This document shows positions 9,385-19,113 of a stretch of DNA of 64,000 bases, piece by piece. Position 1 is the first letter of the stretch. Each line of letters opens with the position of its first letter. The position numbers and the translations under genes were made by a program. The notes beneath the pieces were generated by a model that saw only the letters and a program-made list of their open reading frames with translations, made no database searches and had not been told where the DNA came from. Source of the stretch: Phycisphaerae bacterium (lineage in GTDB: Bacteria > Planctomycetota > Phycisphaerae > Sedimentisphaerales > Anaerobacaceae); contig JAUXAB010000008.1 of NCBI GenBank assembly GCA_030615025.1, positions 1-64,000 of the forward strand, in the 5' to 3' direction.

Positions 9385-11103
9385 GTGATAAACTTTGCGG
9401 ACGTTCAAGAGTGCGGCGTGTTTGTGAGCCGGCTATGTGCGGCGACGCTCGCGTTCCTGGGTTTGCTTTCCCAAGTGTGTGCCGGCGGCCCTATCGTGCT
9501 TCGGGACGTGACCAAGGAGACCGGAATTACTTTTAGACACACCGATGGCAGCAGCGGTCGGCGCTACATAATGGAGACTGTGACAGCGGGATTGGCAGTT
9601 TTTGACTATGATAATGACGGGGATATAGACATATACTTTTTAAATGGTGGGGCACTAAAAGCGGCTAAGCTTAAAATCCCACCCAGAAATGCGCTTTATC
9701 GTAACGAAGGTAACTGGAAATTTGCCGATGTAACAGAAAAGGCAGGCGCAGGCGACACAGGCTACGGATTAGGCGTTGCGGTTGGTGATTACGATAATGA
9801 CGGAGATTCGGATATTTACCTGAATAATCACGGACCAAACGTACTGTACCGCAACAATGGTGACGGCACGTTTACCGATGTGACCAAACAGGCAGGTGTA
9901 GAGAATGGGTCTTATACAGGGGCCGGAGCGTGTTTTCTCGACATGGACAAGGACGGCGACCTGGACCTATATGTCTCGAACTATCTTGAGTTTTCGCATG
10001 ACAAACACCTTACCACCACAGGAGATGGTTTTCCTGTTTATGTTGGCCCTGCTTTTTTTCCGCCCGTGCCGGACGCCCTGTATCGTAACAACGGCGACGG
10101 CACCTTTACCGATGTTAGTAAAGGTTCGGGCGTGGCAGACCATCCCAACTGGGGTATGGGAATGGTCTGTGGTGACTACGACAACGACGGGGATACGGAT
10201 ATTTATGTACTCAACGATGGTGCAGGTAATATTCTTTTTGAAAACGACGGTACGGGAAAGTTCAAAGAAGCAGGCCTGATGGCTGGTATCGCCTATGACA
10301 TCTACGGCGATGCGCAGGGCAGCATGGGTGTGGACTGCGGAGATTACGACAACGATGGGTTGTTGGATCTCTATGTTACTTCTTATCAGGGGCAGTTAGC
10401 GCTGCTGTATAGGAATCTGGGCAATGGAATGTTTGACGACATGACAAGATTGACCGGCGCTGGCGCCGGAACCGTCTCCAATGTGACGTGGGGAACCGGC
10501 TTTGTTGATTTCGATAACGACGGGGACCGTGACATCTTTGTTGCATGCGGTCACTTGCAGGACAATATTGAGCTCTGGGACGACAGATCCACATATTTCC
10601 AACATAATATACTTTATATGAACACCGGTGATGGAAAATTCGTCAATGTATCGGAAAAAAGCGGAGACGGTTTGAAAGTCAAGCTCAGCAGCCGCGGCGC
10701 GGGCTTCGACGATTTAGACAACGACGGAGATATAGATGTGGTCATCCTGAATTCCCGCCGGGAGCCTACTATTTTGAGAAACGACTCGCCGTCTAAAGGA
10801 CACTGGATTCAGGTTCGCTTACGAGGAACAAAAAGCAATCGGGACGGAGTGGGAGCGCGCGTCAAGGTTGTTGCCGGTGACCTGACGCTCATCGACGAGG
10901 TTCACAGTGGTCGTGGCTATCAGAGCCATTACGGCATGCGGCTGCACTTCGGATTGGGAAACCGTGAAAAGGTGGACCGTATCGAGGTACGATGGATCGG
11001 AGGCGGCGTGGATGTATTTAAGGACATCGCGGTGGACAGGCTTGTAACACTCACCGAAGATAGCTCGAAAGTCGAACCGAAATCAACCGAGGAGATTTTG
11101 TAA
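9385..11103 (+). CDS. CRTAC1-family secreted protein (VCBS/FG-GAP repeats + ASPIC/UnbV)
   Basis: Repeated DYDNDGDxD; GVGARVKVVAGDLTLIDEVHSGRGYQSHYGMRLHFGLGNREKVDRIEVRWIGG. Start likely GTG 9385, aligning with the paralog start at 16357. Confidence 0.88.
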   Translation: MINFADVQECGVFVSRLCAATLAFLGLLSQVCAGGPIVLRDVTKETGITFRHTDGSSGRRYIMETVTAGLAVFDYDNDGDIDIYFLNGGALKAAKLKIPPRNALYRNEGNWKFADVTEKAGAGDTGYGLGVAVGDYDNDGDSDIYLNNHGPNVLYRNNGDGTFTDVTKQAGVENGSYTGAGACFLDMDKDGDLDLYVSNYLEFSHDKHLTTTGDGFPVYVGPAFFPPVPDALYRNNGDGTFTDVSKGSGVADHPNWGMGMVCGDYDNDGDTDIYVLNDGAGNILFENDGTGKFKEAGLMAGIAYDIYGDAQGSMGVDCGDYDNDGLLDLYVTSYQGQLALLYRNLGNGMFDDMTRLTGAGAGTVSNVTWGTGFVDFDNDGDRDIFVACGHLQDNIELWDDRSTYFQHNILYMNTGDGKFVNVSEKSGDGLKVKLSSRGAGFDDLDNDGDIDVVILNSRREPTILRNDSPSKGHWIQVRLRGTKSNRDGVGARVKVVAGDLTLIDEVHSGRGYQSHYGMRLHFGLGNREKVDRIEVRWIGGGVDVFKDIAVDRLVTLTEDSSKVEPKSTEEIL

Positions 11104-11246
11104 ACGACAGTGAAAAACAGCACAGGGCCGGTACCAGAGGCGGTTTAATACCCGGCGGGTAGGTAGCCCCGGGAGCCGAACGGAGTCCGCAGCAGAATCT
11201 TCAGCACTTGACCGAGAAAATCGTTAGGCGGATCCGCCGAGGCGGA

Positions 11247-11275
11247 TTGCGTAAGAGTAACTTTTTTGGTATGAT
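11247..11275 (+). promoter_or_regulatory. Putative promoter TTGCGT-N17-TATGAT (cassette 2)
   Basis: ttgcgtaagagtaacttttttggtatgat, aligned to cassette 3 ttgcgtaatagtaactttttttgtataat. Confidence 0.6.
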
Positions 11276-11302
11276 CCAGGAAAAAGAGGCCGCTTTTTGC
11301 TT

Positions 11303-11376
11303 GGTAATTGGTAATCGGTTATTAGTGATTTGATTACCAATTACCGGTTACCAGTTACCAATTACCAGTTACCAAT
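11303..11376. repeat. ttggtaattggtaatc-type palindromic repeat in the cassette 2 5'UTR
   Basis: 14 bp perfect arms GGTAATTGGTAATC (11303-11316) and GATTACCAATTACC (11332-11345), then further ggttaccagttaccaattacc units up to the ATG at 11380. Confidence 0.85.
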
Positions 11377-11379
11377 TAT

Positions 11380-12819
11380 ATGGCAAAGCATAAAAAAAGA
11401 GGGGAACGGGAAACAAAAAATTCCGGACGTTCACCCAGCCCCTGTGAGGGGCGGGGTTCACAACCGTCCGCCCCGGCTGCTCCGAAATTCACTAAATGGC
11501 TATTCATCTTTGGCGTAATCGCATGTGTGGCAATTGCAGGTTTTTGGGGCATGAAGTCCTTCTTATGCAGTACCGAACAGCCGGAGCCTTCAACAGTACC
11601 ATCGAAACTTACTGTGGAACAAGAAGTTTCCGCTTTGAAAAAAGAGGAGATAGAGCTCGCCGAACAGCTGATGAGAGAATTTCCCAATAGCGAAGCTCCG
11701 TTAGTGTTGATGGGCAATGTGCGTAGAAAGCATGGTAATTCTGCCGAGGCGGTGAAATGCTGGGAAAAAGCGTTGGCTCAAAACCCCAGGCGTCCCGACG
11801 CATATAATGGTATGGGATGGATAGCCGTTGAAAAAGGAGAATACGAGAAGGCGATTGCCTTCTGGAGAAAAGCCCTGGAGATTAACCCCAAAATGCCCGG
11901 CGTACACAATAGTATCGCCCAAGCGCTCATGGCGCTGGGTAAATACAGCGAAATTATCGAAGAAGCCCAGGAGGAGCTAAAGATTTCACCCCAGTCCGAT
12001 CTTAGTTATTTTCTGCTCGGGCAGGGATATTTGAAACAGAAGGAGTATGATAAGGCAAAGAAGTACTACGAAACAGCCATCGAGCTTCAGCCCAATAATA
12101 TGAACGCGTATTATGGTCTTTTTACCGCGTGCTCGAGATTGAAGCTGCAAGACAAGGCCAGGGAGTACATGGCTACCTTTAAAGAATTGAAGGCTAAGGA
12201 CAGGAAGGTCTTAATGGATCGCAATAAGGCCTTTGATGATCTCGTTACGATAAGAAAAGGTCTGGCCGAGACATATAGGGATGCCGAACAACTCTATTGG
12301 AAGAAGGGGAATTTACAAAAAGCCGAAGAACTCCTGGAAAGGGCTGTAACACTGGACCCGAAAAACACTGAATACCTCATGAAGCTGGGGGAGCTATTTC
12401 AGAATCGTAACCGGCTACCGGATGCACTTCAGATGTACGAGAAAGTCAGGGAAATGGAACCAGATAATATGATTAATCACATGAATATAGGTGTTCTTTC
12501 AATGCAGCTCAAGCAGTTTGCTATTGCGGAGAAGGCCTTTCAAACAGCAATTACGCTTGCTCCGAAGTTCTCTGGTGGTTATCGCGAACTGGCACAGTTG
12601 TATTTAAAAACGGGGAGAAAATTTCCCGAAGCAATGAAACTTGCGAAAAAGGCGGCAGCATTGGAAGAAATAGCAGCTAACTATTTCATATTAAGCTGGG
12701 CCTATGACAAGAACGGAGATGTTGCCGGTGCACGTTCGGCTCTGAAACGAGCTACGGAGCTGGACCCAGGCAATTTAGAATACCAGCGGATGTATGAGTT
12801 AATTCAGAAGAGGGATTGA
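11380..12819 (+). CDS. Membrane-anchored TPR protein (cassette 2)
   Basis: MAKHKKRGERETKNS...; single TM; many TPRs; paralog of 7929-9383 and 14916-16355. Confidence 0.87.
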   Translation: MAKHKKRGERETKNSGRSPSPCEGRGSQPSAPAAPKFTKWLFIFGVIACVAIAGFWGMKSFLCSTEQPEPSTVPSKLTVEQEVSALKKEEIELAEQLMREFPNSEAPLVLMGNVRRKHGNSAEAVKCWEKALAQNPRRPDAYNGMGWIAVEKGEYEKAIAFWRKALEINPKMPGVHNSIAQALMALGKYSEIIEEAQEELKISPQSDLSYFLLGQGYLKQKEYDKAKKYYETAIELQPNNMNAYYGLFTACSRLKLQDKAREYMATFKELKAKDRKVLMDRNKAFDDLVTIRKGLAETYRDAEQLYWKKGNLQKAEELLERAVTLDPKNTEYLMKLGELFQNRNRLPDALQMYEKVREMEPDNMINHMNIGVLSMQLKQFAIAEKAFQTAITLAPKFSGGYRELAQLYLKTGRKFPEAMKLAKKAAALEEIAANYFILSWAYDKNGDVAGARSALKRATELDPGNLEYQRMYELIQKRD

Positions 12820-12820
12820 C

Positions 12821-14662
12821 GTGGTGGTTCTTAGAGGCGGTCGAGAACGTTGGACAGGCAGGAAAGTAAGGAAGCTCGAAGCACGAAACACGAAATTCGA
12901 AACGATATCGAATTACCAAAATTCAAATGACCAAAACGGTTTTGAACATTCGAAAATTCGAATTTTGAATTTGTTTCGGATTTCGATATTCGAATTTCGG
13001 ATTTCTACGCAGGGGGTGGTGATGCTGGTGTTATTATGTGCCCTTTGCCAGGTATGTGAGGGCGGTCCCATTGTGCTTCGCGATGTCACCGAAGAAACAG
13101 GAATTACTTTCACGCACACCGATGGGGGATGTGGCGAACGTTATGTAATGGAGACGGTCAGTGCAGGTTTGGCGCTTTTTGATTATGATAATGACGGGGA
13201 CATAGACGTCTATTTTCTCAATGGTGCGCCACTCAAGGGGGCAAAGGTTGACGTTGAACCTGCGAATGCACTTTATCGCAATGAAGGGAATTGGAAATTT
13301 ACCGATGTAACAGAAAAGGCAGGCGTAGGTGACACAGGTTACGGATTAGGCGTTGCGGTTGGTGATTACGATAATGACGGACATTCGGATATTTACCTGA
13401 ATAATCACGGACCAAACGTGCTGTATCGCAATAATGGCGATGGCACCTTTACCGATGTAACAGAAAAGGCCGGTGTAGACTGTGGGTTCCAAATGGGGGC
13501 CGGCGCCTGTTTTCTTGATATGGACAATGACGGCGACCTGGACCTTTACGTTTCAAACTATCTTGAGTTTTCTTATGAACAACATTCCACACATACAATA
13601 AACGGCATTCCCGTGTACGTAGGTCCCGGTTTTTATCCGTCTGCACCCGATATCATGTATCGTAACAACGGCGATGGCACCTTCACCGACGCCAGCGAGG
13701 TCCTGGGGGTGGGCGAGCACGGCGAACCGGGCATGGGGATGGTGTGTGGTGACTACGATAACGATGGGGACACGGATATCTTTGTAGCCAACGATATGAA
13801 AGGGAATTTCCTTTTTGAAAATGACGGCACCGGGAAATTTGAAGAGGTCGGGCTCATGACAGGGATTGCATACGATCTCAATGGCGAGGAGCACGGGAGT
13901 ATGGGAGTGGACTGCGGCGATTATGACAACGACGGACGGCTGGATTTCTATGTAACCTCTTACCAAACGCAGTGGGCCACGCTTTACAAAAATATGGGCG
14001 ATGGCGTATTTGAAGACGTGACGCCGGTAACCGGTGCGGGAGCGGGGACCCTTCCCTTTGTGACGTGGGGCAACAGCTTCGTCGATTTCGATAACGACGG
14101 GTTTCGTGACATCTTCATCGCATGTGGTCACCTGCAGGATAATATTGAACGTTATGACGATACCACCATGTATCTTGTACGAAACATACTCCTTATGAAC
14201 ACCGGTGACGGAAAATTCGTCAACGTATCGAACCAAAGCGGAGACGGCTTGAAAGTCAAGCTCAGCAGCCGCGGCGCGGGCTTCGACGATTTAGACAACG
14301 ACGGAGATATTGATGTGGTCATCCTGAATTCCCGCCGGGAGCCTACTATTTTGAGAAACGATTCGCCGTCTAAAGGACATTGGCTGCAAGTTCGTTTGCG
14401 GGGAGTTAAGAGCAACCGGGACGGGGTAGGAGCGCACGTCAAGGTTGTGGCTGGTGATATAACGCTCTTGGACGAGGTTCATAGCGGCCGTGGGTATCAG
14501 AGTCATTACGGCATGCGTCTTCACTATGGACTGGGAAACCGTGAGAAGGTGGATCGTATCGAGGTACGATGGATCGGCGGTGCAGTTGATGTTTTTAAGG
14601 ATATTGCGGTTGATCAGCTTTTGACAATCACTGAAGGAAGTTCGAGAGTCGAATCGAAATAA
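12821..14662 (+). CDS. CRTAC1-family secreted protein (cassette 2); N-terminus interrupted by a repeat, alternative start ATG 13021
   Basis: VCBS + ASPIC/UnbV as in paralogs; residues RKLEARNTKFETISNYQNSNDQNGFEHSKIRILNLFRISIFEFRIS are translated repeat DNA. Confidence 0.85.
   Translation: MVVLRGGRERWTGRKVRKLEARNTKFETISNYQNSNDQNGFEHSKIRILNLFRISIFEFRISTQGVVMLVLLCALCQVCEGGPIVLRDVTEETGITFTHTDGGCGERYVMETVSAGLALFDYDNDGDIDVYFLNGAPLKGAKVDVEPANALYRNEGNWKFTDVTEKAGVGDTGYGLGVAVGDYDNDGHSDIYLNNHGPNVLYRNNGDGTFTDVTEKAGVDCGFQMGAGACFLDMDNDGDLDLYVSNYLEFSYEQHSTHTINGIPVYVGPGFYPSAPDIMYRNNGDGTFTDASEVLGVGEHGEPGMGMVCGDYDNDGDTDIFVANDMKGNFLFENDGTGKFEEVGLMTGIAYDLNGEEHGSMGVDCGDYDNDGRLDFYVTSYQTQWATLYKNMGDGVFEDVTPVTGAGAGTLPFVTWGNSFVDFDNDGFRDIFIACGHLQDNIERYDDTTMYLVRNILLMNTGDGKFVNVSNQSGDGLKVKLSSRGAGFDDLDNDGDIDVVILNSRREPTILRNDSPSKGHWLQVRLRGVKSNRDGVGAHVKVVAGDITLLDEVHSGRGYQSHYGMRLHYGLGNREKVDRIEVRWIGGAVDVFKDIAVDQLLTITEGSSRVESK
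12861..13005. repeat. 'attcgaatttcg'-type palindromic low-complexity repeat inside the CRTAC1 5' end
   Basis: cgaagcacgaaacacgaaattcgaaacgatatcgaattaccaaaattcaaatgacc...cgaaaattcgaattttgaatttgtttcggatttcgatattcgaatttcgg; absent from paralogs at 9385 and 16357. Confidence 0.85.
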
Positions 14663-14822
14663 ACCGAGGGATCTTCGTAAACGGCAGCTGGAAAACGACT
14701 CGGGGGACCAATACTGAAGACGGGCCTAATACCCTGCAGGTAGGTGGCCTGGGGGGGACTAAACAGGGTCCGCGATAGAATCCTCAGCGTGGCATCAAGA
14801 GGACCGTCGCATGCAGGGTCTC

Positions 14823-14851
14823 TTGCGTAATAGTAACTTTTTTTGTATAAT
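14823..14851 (+). promoter_or_regulatory. Putative sigma70-like promoter TTGCGT-N17-TATAAT (cassette 3)
   Basis: 17 bp spacer and consensus -10; conserved in the other two cassettes. Confidence 0.65.
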
Positions 14852-14915
14852 CCAGCAAAAAAGGTGGTTATAGAGTGTTCTTACACAAAGTGAGAAGGCT
14901 CTAAGGCTATATTCG

Positions 14916-16355
14916 ATGGCAAAGCATAAAAAAAGAGGGAAACGGAAAACAAAGAATTCCAGTCGTTCACAACCACCTGTCTCGGCTACTGCGAAACGGC
15001 CTATGTGGGTGCTTGTACTGGCGGCAGTCGTATGCGTCGGCATTGCCGGTTTTTTCTGGTTGAAGTCTTTGTCTGGCCCGGAAGAAAAACCGCAGAAAAC
15101 TGAGACCCACTCCGATTCAATGGCAGGGCCGGGTGGTTCTGTGCTTACACAAAAAGAGAAAATTGCCGCGCTGAAAACCGAAGAGATGCTGCTAACTCAG
15201 CAACTATTGAGAGACTTTCCCGGAAGCGATGCTACACTCGCCTTTGTTGGCAGTGTCTACGGACAACACGGTAACAATACCGAGGGCGTCAAATTGTTGA
15301 ACAAAGCACTGGAACTGAATCCGAATCGGCCCGACGTGTACAACGCCCTGGGGTGGGTAGCCTTCACGAAAGGAGCCTATGAGGAGGGGATTACCTGCTG
15401 GAAAAGAGCTTTGAAAATCGATGCGAGACTGCCCGGCCTGCGCAGCTCCATCGCCTTTTCACTAATGGCGCTTGGCAGATACACGGAAGCTATAGAACAA
15501 CTCGAGAACAATGTTCAAATCTTCCCTAAGTCAGTCTACAGTCATTTCCTGCTCGGCCAGGCATATCTACAGAAAAAGGACTATGAGAACGCCAAAAAAC
15601 ATTACCAGACAGCGATAGGGCTCGATCAGAACTATGTGAACGCCTACTATGGGCTATTTACAGCTTATTCACGTTTAAAGCAGCAGGACAAAGCCCGCGA
15701 GTACATGGCCATCTTCAAGAAACTAAAGGCAGAGGAAATGAAGGCCTTAAAGGCTCGCGACAAGGTATACGATGACCTGGTCATAATGCGACGAACAGTG
15801 GCTCAAAATCAAGTTTTAGCCGCACGGATTTACCGGGCCGCGGGGCGGTCCGACAAAACCGAAGAACTGCTGCAAAAGGCGATAACACTTGTTCCCGAGA
15901 ACACAATATGCCTTACAGAATTGGCCGGTTTATATTCCATGACGAACCGTCCAGCCGAAGCTCTGAAGATGTATAACAGAATCAGTGAAATCGAACCTCA
16001 GAATCCTGCTTGTTTCTTGAACATAGGCGTAATCTCAGCCACGCTAAAGAGGTTCGATGACGCCGAAGAGGCCTTTCGTGAAGTAATCAAGCTGGCACCG
16101 GAAGACTCCAGCGGGTATCGTGAGCTTGCCTGGCTGTATCTAAACACAAAGAACTCTTACGACCAGGCCCGGAAGCTTGCCGAGAAAGCCGTAAAACTGG
16201 AGAAAACGGCGGCCAACTACTATCTGCTAACCTGCGCCTGCGACATGAACGGTGACCGAACGAACGCCCTAAAAGCGGCCGAGCAGGCAATACGGTTGGA
16301 CCCCGGCAATGTGGAATACAAACAGACCTATCAACTTATTAAAAACGGGAAATAA
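14916..16355 (+). CDS. Membrane-anchored TPR protein (cassette 3)
   Basis: MAKHKKRGKRKTKNS..., TM WVLVLAAVVCVGIAGFFWL, TPRs. Confidence 0.87.
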   Translation: MAKHKKRGKRKTKNSSRSQPPVSATAKRPMWVLVLAAVVCVGIAGFFWLKSLSGPEEKPQKTETHSDSMAGPGGSVLTQKEKIAALKTEEMLLTQQLLRDFPGSDATLAFVGSVYGQHGNNTEGVKLLNKALELNPNRPDVYNALGWVAFTKGAYEEGITCWKRALKIDARLPGLRSSIAFSLMALGRYTEAIEQLENNVQIFPKSVYSHFLLGQAYLQKKDYENAKKHYQTAIGLDQNYVNAYYGLFTAYSRLKQQDKAREYMAIFKKLKAEEMKALKARDKVYDDLVIMRRTVAQNQVLAARIYRAAGRSDKTEELLQKAITLVPENTICLTELAGLYSMTNRPAEALKMYNRISEIEPQNPACFLNIGVISATLKRFDDAEEAFREVIKLAPEDSSGYRELAWLYLNTKNSYDQARKLAEKAVKLEKTAANYYLLTCACDMNGDRTNALKAAEQAIRLDPGNVEYKQTYQLIKNGK

Positions 16356-16356
16356 G

Positions 16357-18051
16357 ATGGTTAAGCTCTCGCGCGTTCAAGAAGGCGGGCGGCGTGTTAG
16401 ACAGAGATTTTCGCTGGTGCTCGTCTTCCTGTGTGTCCTTTTCCAAATATGTGCCGGCGGTTCAATCGTGCTTCGTGACGTCACCAAAAAAACAGGAATT
16501 ACCTTCAGGCATACGGACGGAAGCAGCGGGAACCACTACGTAATGGAGACGGTCACTGCGGGATTGGCGCTTTTTGATTATGATAATGATGGCGATATCG
16601 ACATCTATTTTCTCAATGGGGCTCCGCTGAAAGGCAGGAAGTTTAAGACGCCGCCAATGAATGCCCTTTACCGCAACGATGGTGACTGGAAATTTACCGA
16701 CGTTACAAAAGAGGCCGGGGTGGATGACAGGGAGTATGGCTTAGGCGTTGCTGTTGGCGATTACGATAACGACGGAGATTTGGACGTCTACTTGAATAGC
16801 TACGGCCCGAATGTTTTGTACCGTAACAATGGTAACGGTACCTTCACGAATGTCGCAAAGCAGGCGGGCGTAACCAATGACTTCAAAGTCGGCGCGGGGG
16901 CTTGTTTCCTCGACGCGGACAAAGATGGAGATTTGGACCTTTACGTTTCAAATTACCTGGATTTCTCCTATGGCAAACATGTCCCCATCATGCAAAGAGG
17001 TATTCCCGCTTACGCAACCCCGCGTTACTTTTTGCCCTTACCCGATAATCTGTACCGTAACAACGGGGACGGCACGTTTAAAGATATTTCTGAAAGCTCG
17101 GGTGTGGGACTGCACGCCGGATGGGGGATGGGGATTGTGTGCGCTGACTACGATAATGACGGCGATACGGATGTCTTTATCGGCAACGACGTAGCGGAGA
17201 ACTTTCTGTTCCGAAATGACGGGACTGGAAAATTTGAAGAAATGGGGCTCGTGTCAGGCTGTGCTTATGACCTCCATGGTGATCAACATGGAAGCATGGG
17301 AGTTGATTGCGGGGATTATAATAACGACGGATTGTTTGACTTCTATGTGACCAGTTACGAGGACCAGTTGGCCACGCTATACAGGAACCTTGGTGATGGT
17401 ATGTTCGAAGATGTGACGATGCTCACCGGTGCCGGAGCAGGAACGCTGCCCCACGTAACCTGGGGCAACAGCTTTGTGGATTTCGATAACGATGGCGACC
17501 GTGACATCTTCGTCGCATGCGGCCACCTGCAGGATAACGTCGGGCTATACGACGATACGAAAACCTATTTGGCACGCAATATACTGCTTATGAACACCGG
17601 CGACGGCAAGTTCATCGATATTTCTGACAAAGCCGGCGACGGTATGAACGTAAAATTGAGCAGCCGGGGTGCCGGCTTTGACGACCTCGATAACGATGGT
17701 GATATTGATGTGGTGATACTCAATTCCCGCAGAGAGCCTACCATTTTGAGAAACGACTCGCCGTCTAAAGGGCACTGGATTCAAGTTCGCTTACGAGGAA
17801 TAAAAAGCAATCGGGACGGAGTGGGAGCGCACGTCAAGGTTGTGGCTGGTGATCTAACGCTCTTGGACGAGGTCCATAGCGGTCGTGGGTATCAGAGTCA
17901 TTACGGGATGCGTCTTCACTATGGACTGGGAAACCGCGAAAAGATAGACCGTATCGAGGTCCGCTGGATAGGTGGTGGAGTCGATACTTTTAAAGATATT
18001 GCAGTCGATCAGCTTTTGACAATCACTGAAGGAACCGGCCGCACGCAATAA
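16357..18051 (+). CDS. CRTAC1-family secreted protein (cassette 3)
   Basis: MVKLSRVQEGGRRVRQRFSLVLVFLCVLFQICAGG signal peptide; VCBS repeats; ASPIC/UnbV C-terminus. Confidence 0.88.
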   Translation: MVKLSRVQEGGRRVRQRFSLVLVFLCVLFQICAGGSIVLRDVTKKTGITFRHTDGSSGNHYVMETVTAGLALFDYDNDGDIDIYFLNGAPLKGRKFKTPPMNALYRNDGDWKFTDVTKEAGVDDREYGLGVAVGDYDNDGDLDVYLNSYGPNVLYRNNGNGTFTNVAKQAGVTNDFKVGAGACFLDADKDGDLDLYVSNYLDFSYGKHVPIMQRGIPAYATPRYFLPLPDNLYRNNGDGTFKDISESSGVGLHAGWGMGIVCADYDNDGDTDVFIGNDVAENFLFRNDGTGKFEEMGLVSGCAYDLHGDQHGSMGVDCGDYNNDGLFDFYVTSYEDQLATLYRNLGDGMFEDVTMLTGAGAGTLPHVTWGNSFVDFDNDGDRDIFVACGHLQDNVGLYDDTKTYLARNILLMNTGDGKFIDISDKAGDGMNVKLSSRGAGFDDLDNDGDIDVVILNSRREPTILRNDSPSKGHWIQVRLRGIKSNRDGVGAHVKVVAGDLTLLDEVHSGRGYQSHYGMRLHYGLGNREKIDRIEVRWIGGGVDTFKDIAVDQLLTITEGTGRTQ

Positions 18052-18090
18052 TGTGCGCGCGCGGAGCTATATTTTGCTGAAGAAAGGTAG

Positions 18091-19113
18091 ATGATGAGTT
18101 CCATCGATAGATTCTATGCAGCGGCATGTCAGCTTGACATGCCCAATCCGAAGCAACGCGACGAAATTACCGGCCGGGTCGAGCGGATGCTGGAGATGAT
18201 CGACCAGGCGGTAGCGGGCTACGAGCCGGTCTTCGACGTACGGCTCGTGGTGTTTCCGGAGTTTGCCCACGCGGCACCCATCTACCCTACCGTTGATGAG
18301 TTGCTTGACAACTTGGCCGTGCCCATCCCAAACGAACACACACAACGCTATCAAGAAAAAGCGAAACAGCTAAACATCTACATCCAGACCGGCACATTTC
18401 TGGAGGCGGACCCCCGCTGGCCCGGCCACGTGTTTAATACGACCTGTCTGATCGGTCCGGACGGCATCCTCTCGAAGTACCGCAAGGTGCACCCGTGGAC
18501 ACCTTGGGAAGTGCACACCAGCCCGCACGATTTGGCCGACTACGACGAGCCGATGTTTCCCGTGGCCGAGACCGAGATCGGTAAGATCGGCACCGCCATT
18601 TGCTACGACTGGCTGTTCCCCGAGGCAATTCGGCAGCTGAGTCTCGGCGGGGCCGAGCTGCTCGTGCGCGTCTCGGCGTATATGGACCCGTGGGGAACAA
18701 CCCCACCTCTGGATTGGTGGACGCTCGTCAACCGTGTGCGCGCGCTGGAGAACATGGCCTATGTGGTCGCAGCCAACCAGGCGGCCAGCCTGCAAAACTA
18801 TCCGCCGTTCAGCTGGCCCGGAGGCAGCATGATAGTTGACTACGATGGCCGCGTGCTCGCCCAGGCCGAGCAGGGAGCGGGGGAGAAGATCGTTGTCGGC
18901 CCGATTGATCTGGCCGCCTTGCGCGCCGAACGGCAGCGCCGTCGCGGACATCATATGCTGGCCCACCTGCGAACCGAAGCCTATCCGGCCTACCAACAGC
19001 CGATCTACCCAGCCGGCCGAGGCAGCAACGGCACGATTACCGTTGAGAGCAACGAGGTTTCGCTTCGTCAAGCCCGTGAGGCCCTGAAGCGGATATCACG
19101 CGGCCGGCCCTGA
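18091..19113 (+). CDS. Carbon-nitrogen hydrolase (nitrilase superfamily)
   Basis: Catalytic triad contexts VVFPEFA (E), SKYRKVHPW (K), GTAICYDWLFPE (C). Confidence 0.85.
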   Translation: MMSSIDRFYAAACQLDMPNPKQRDEITGRVERMLEMIDQAVAGYEPVFDVRLVVFPEFAHAAPIYPTVDELLDNLAVPIPNEHTQRYQEKAKQLNIYIQTGTFLEADPRWPGHVFNTTCLIGPDGILSKYRKVHPWTPWEVHTSPHDLADYDEPMFPVAETEIGKIGTAICYDWLFPEAIRQLSLGGAELLVRVSAYMDPWGTTPPLDWWTLVNRVRALENMAYVVAANQAASLQNYPPFSWPGGSMIVDYDGRVLAQAEQGAGEKIVVGPIDLAALRAERQRRRGHHMLAHLRTEAYPAYQQPIYPAGRGSNGTITVESNEVSLRQAREALKRISRGRP

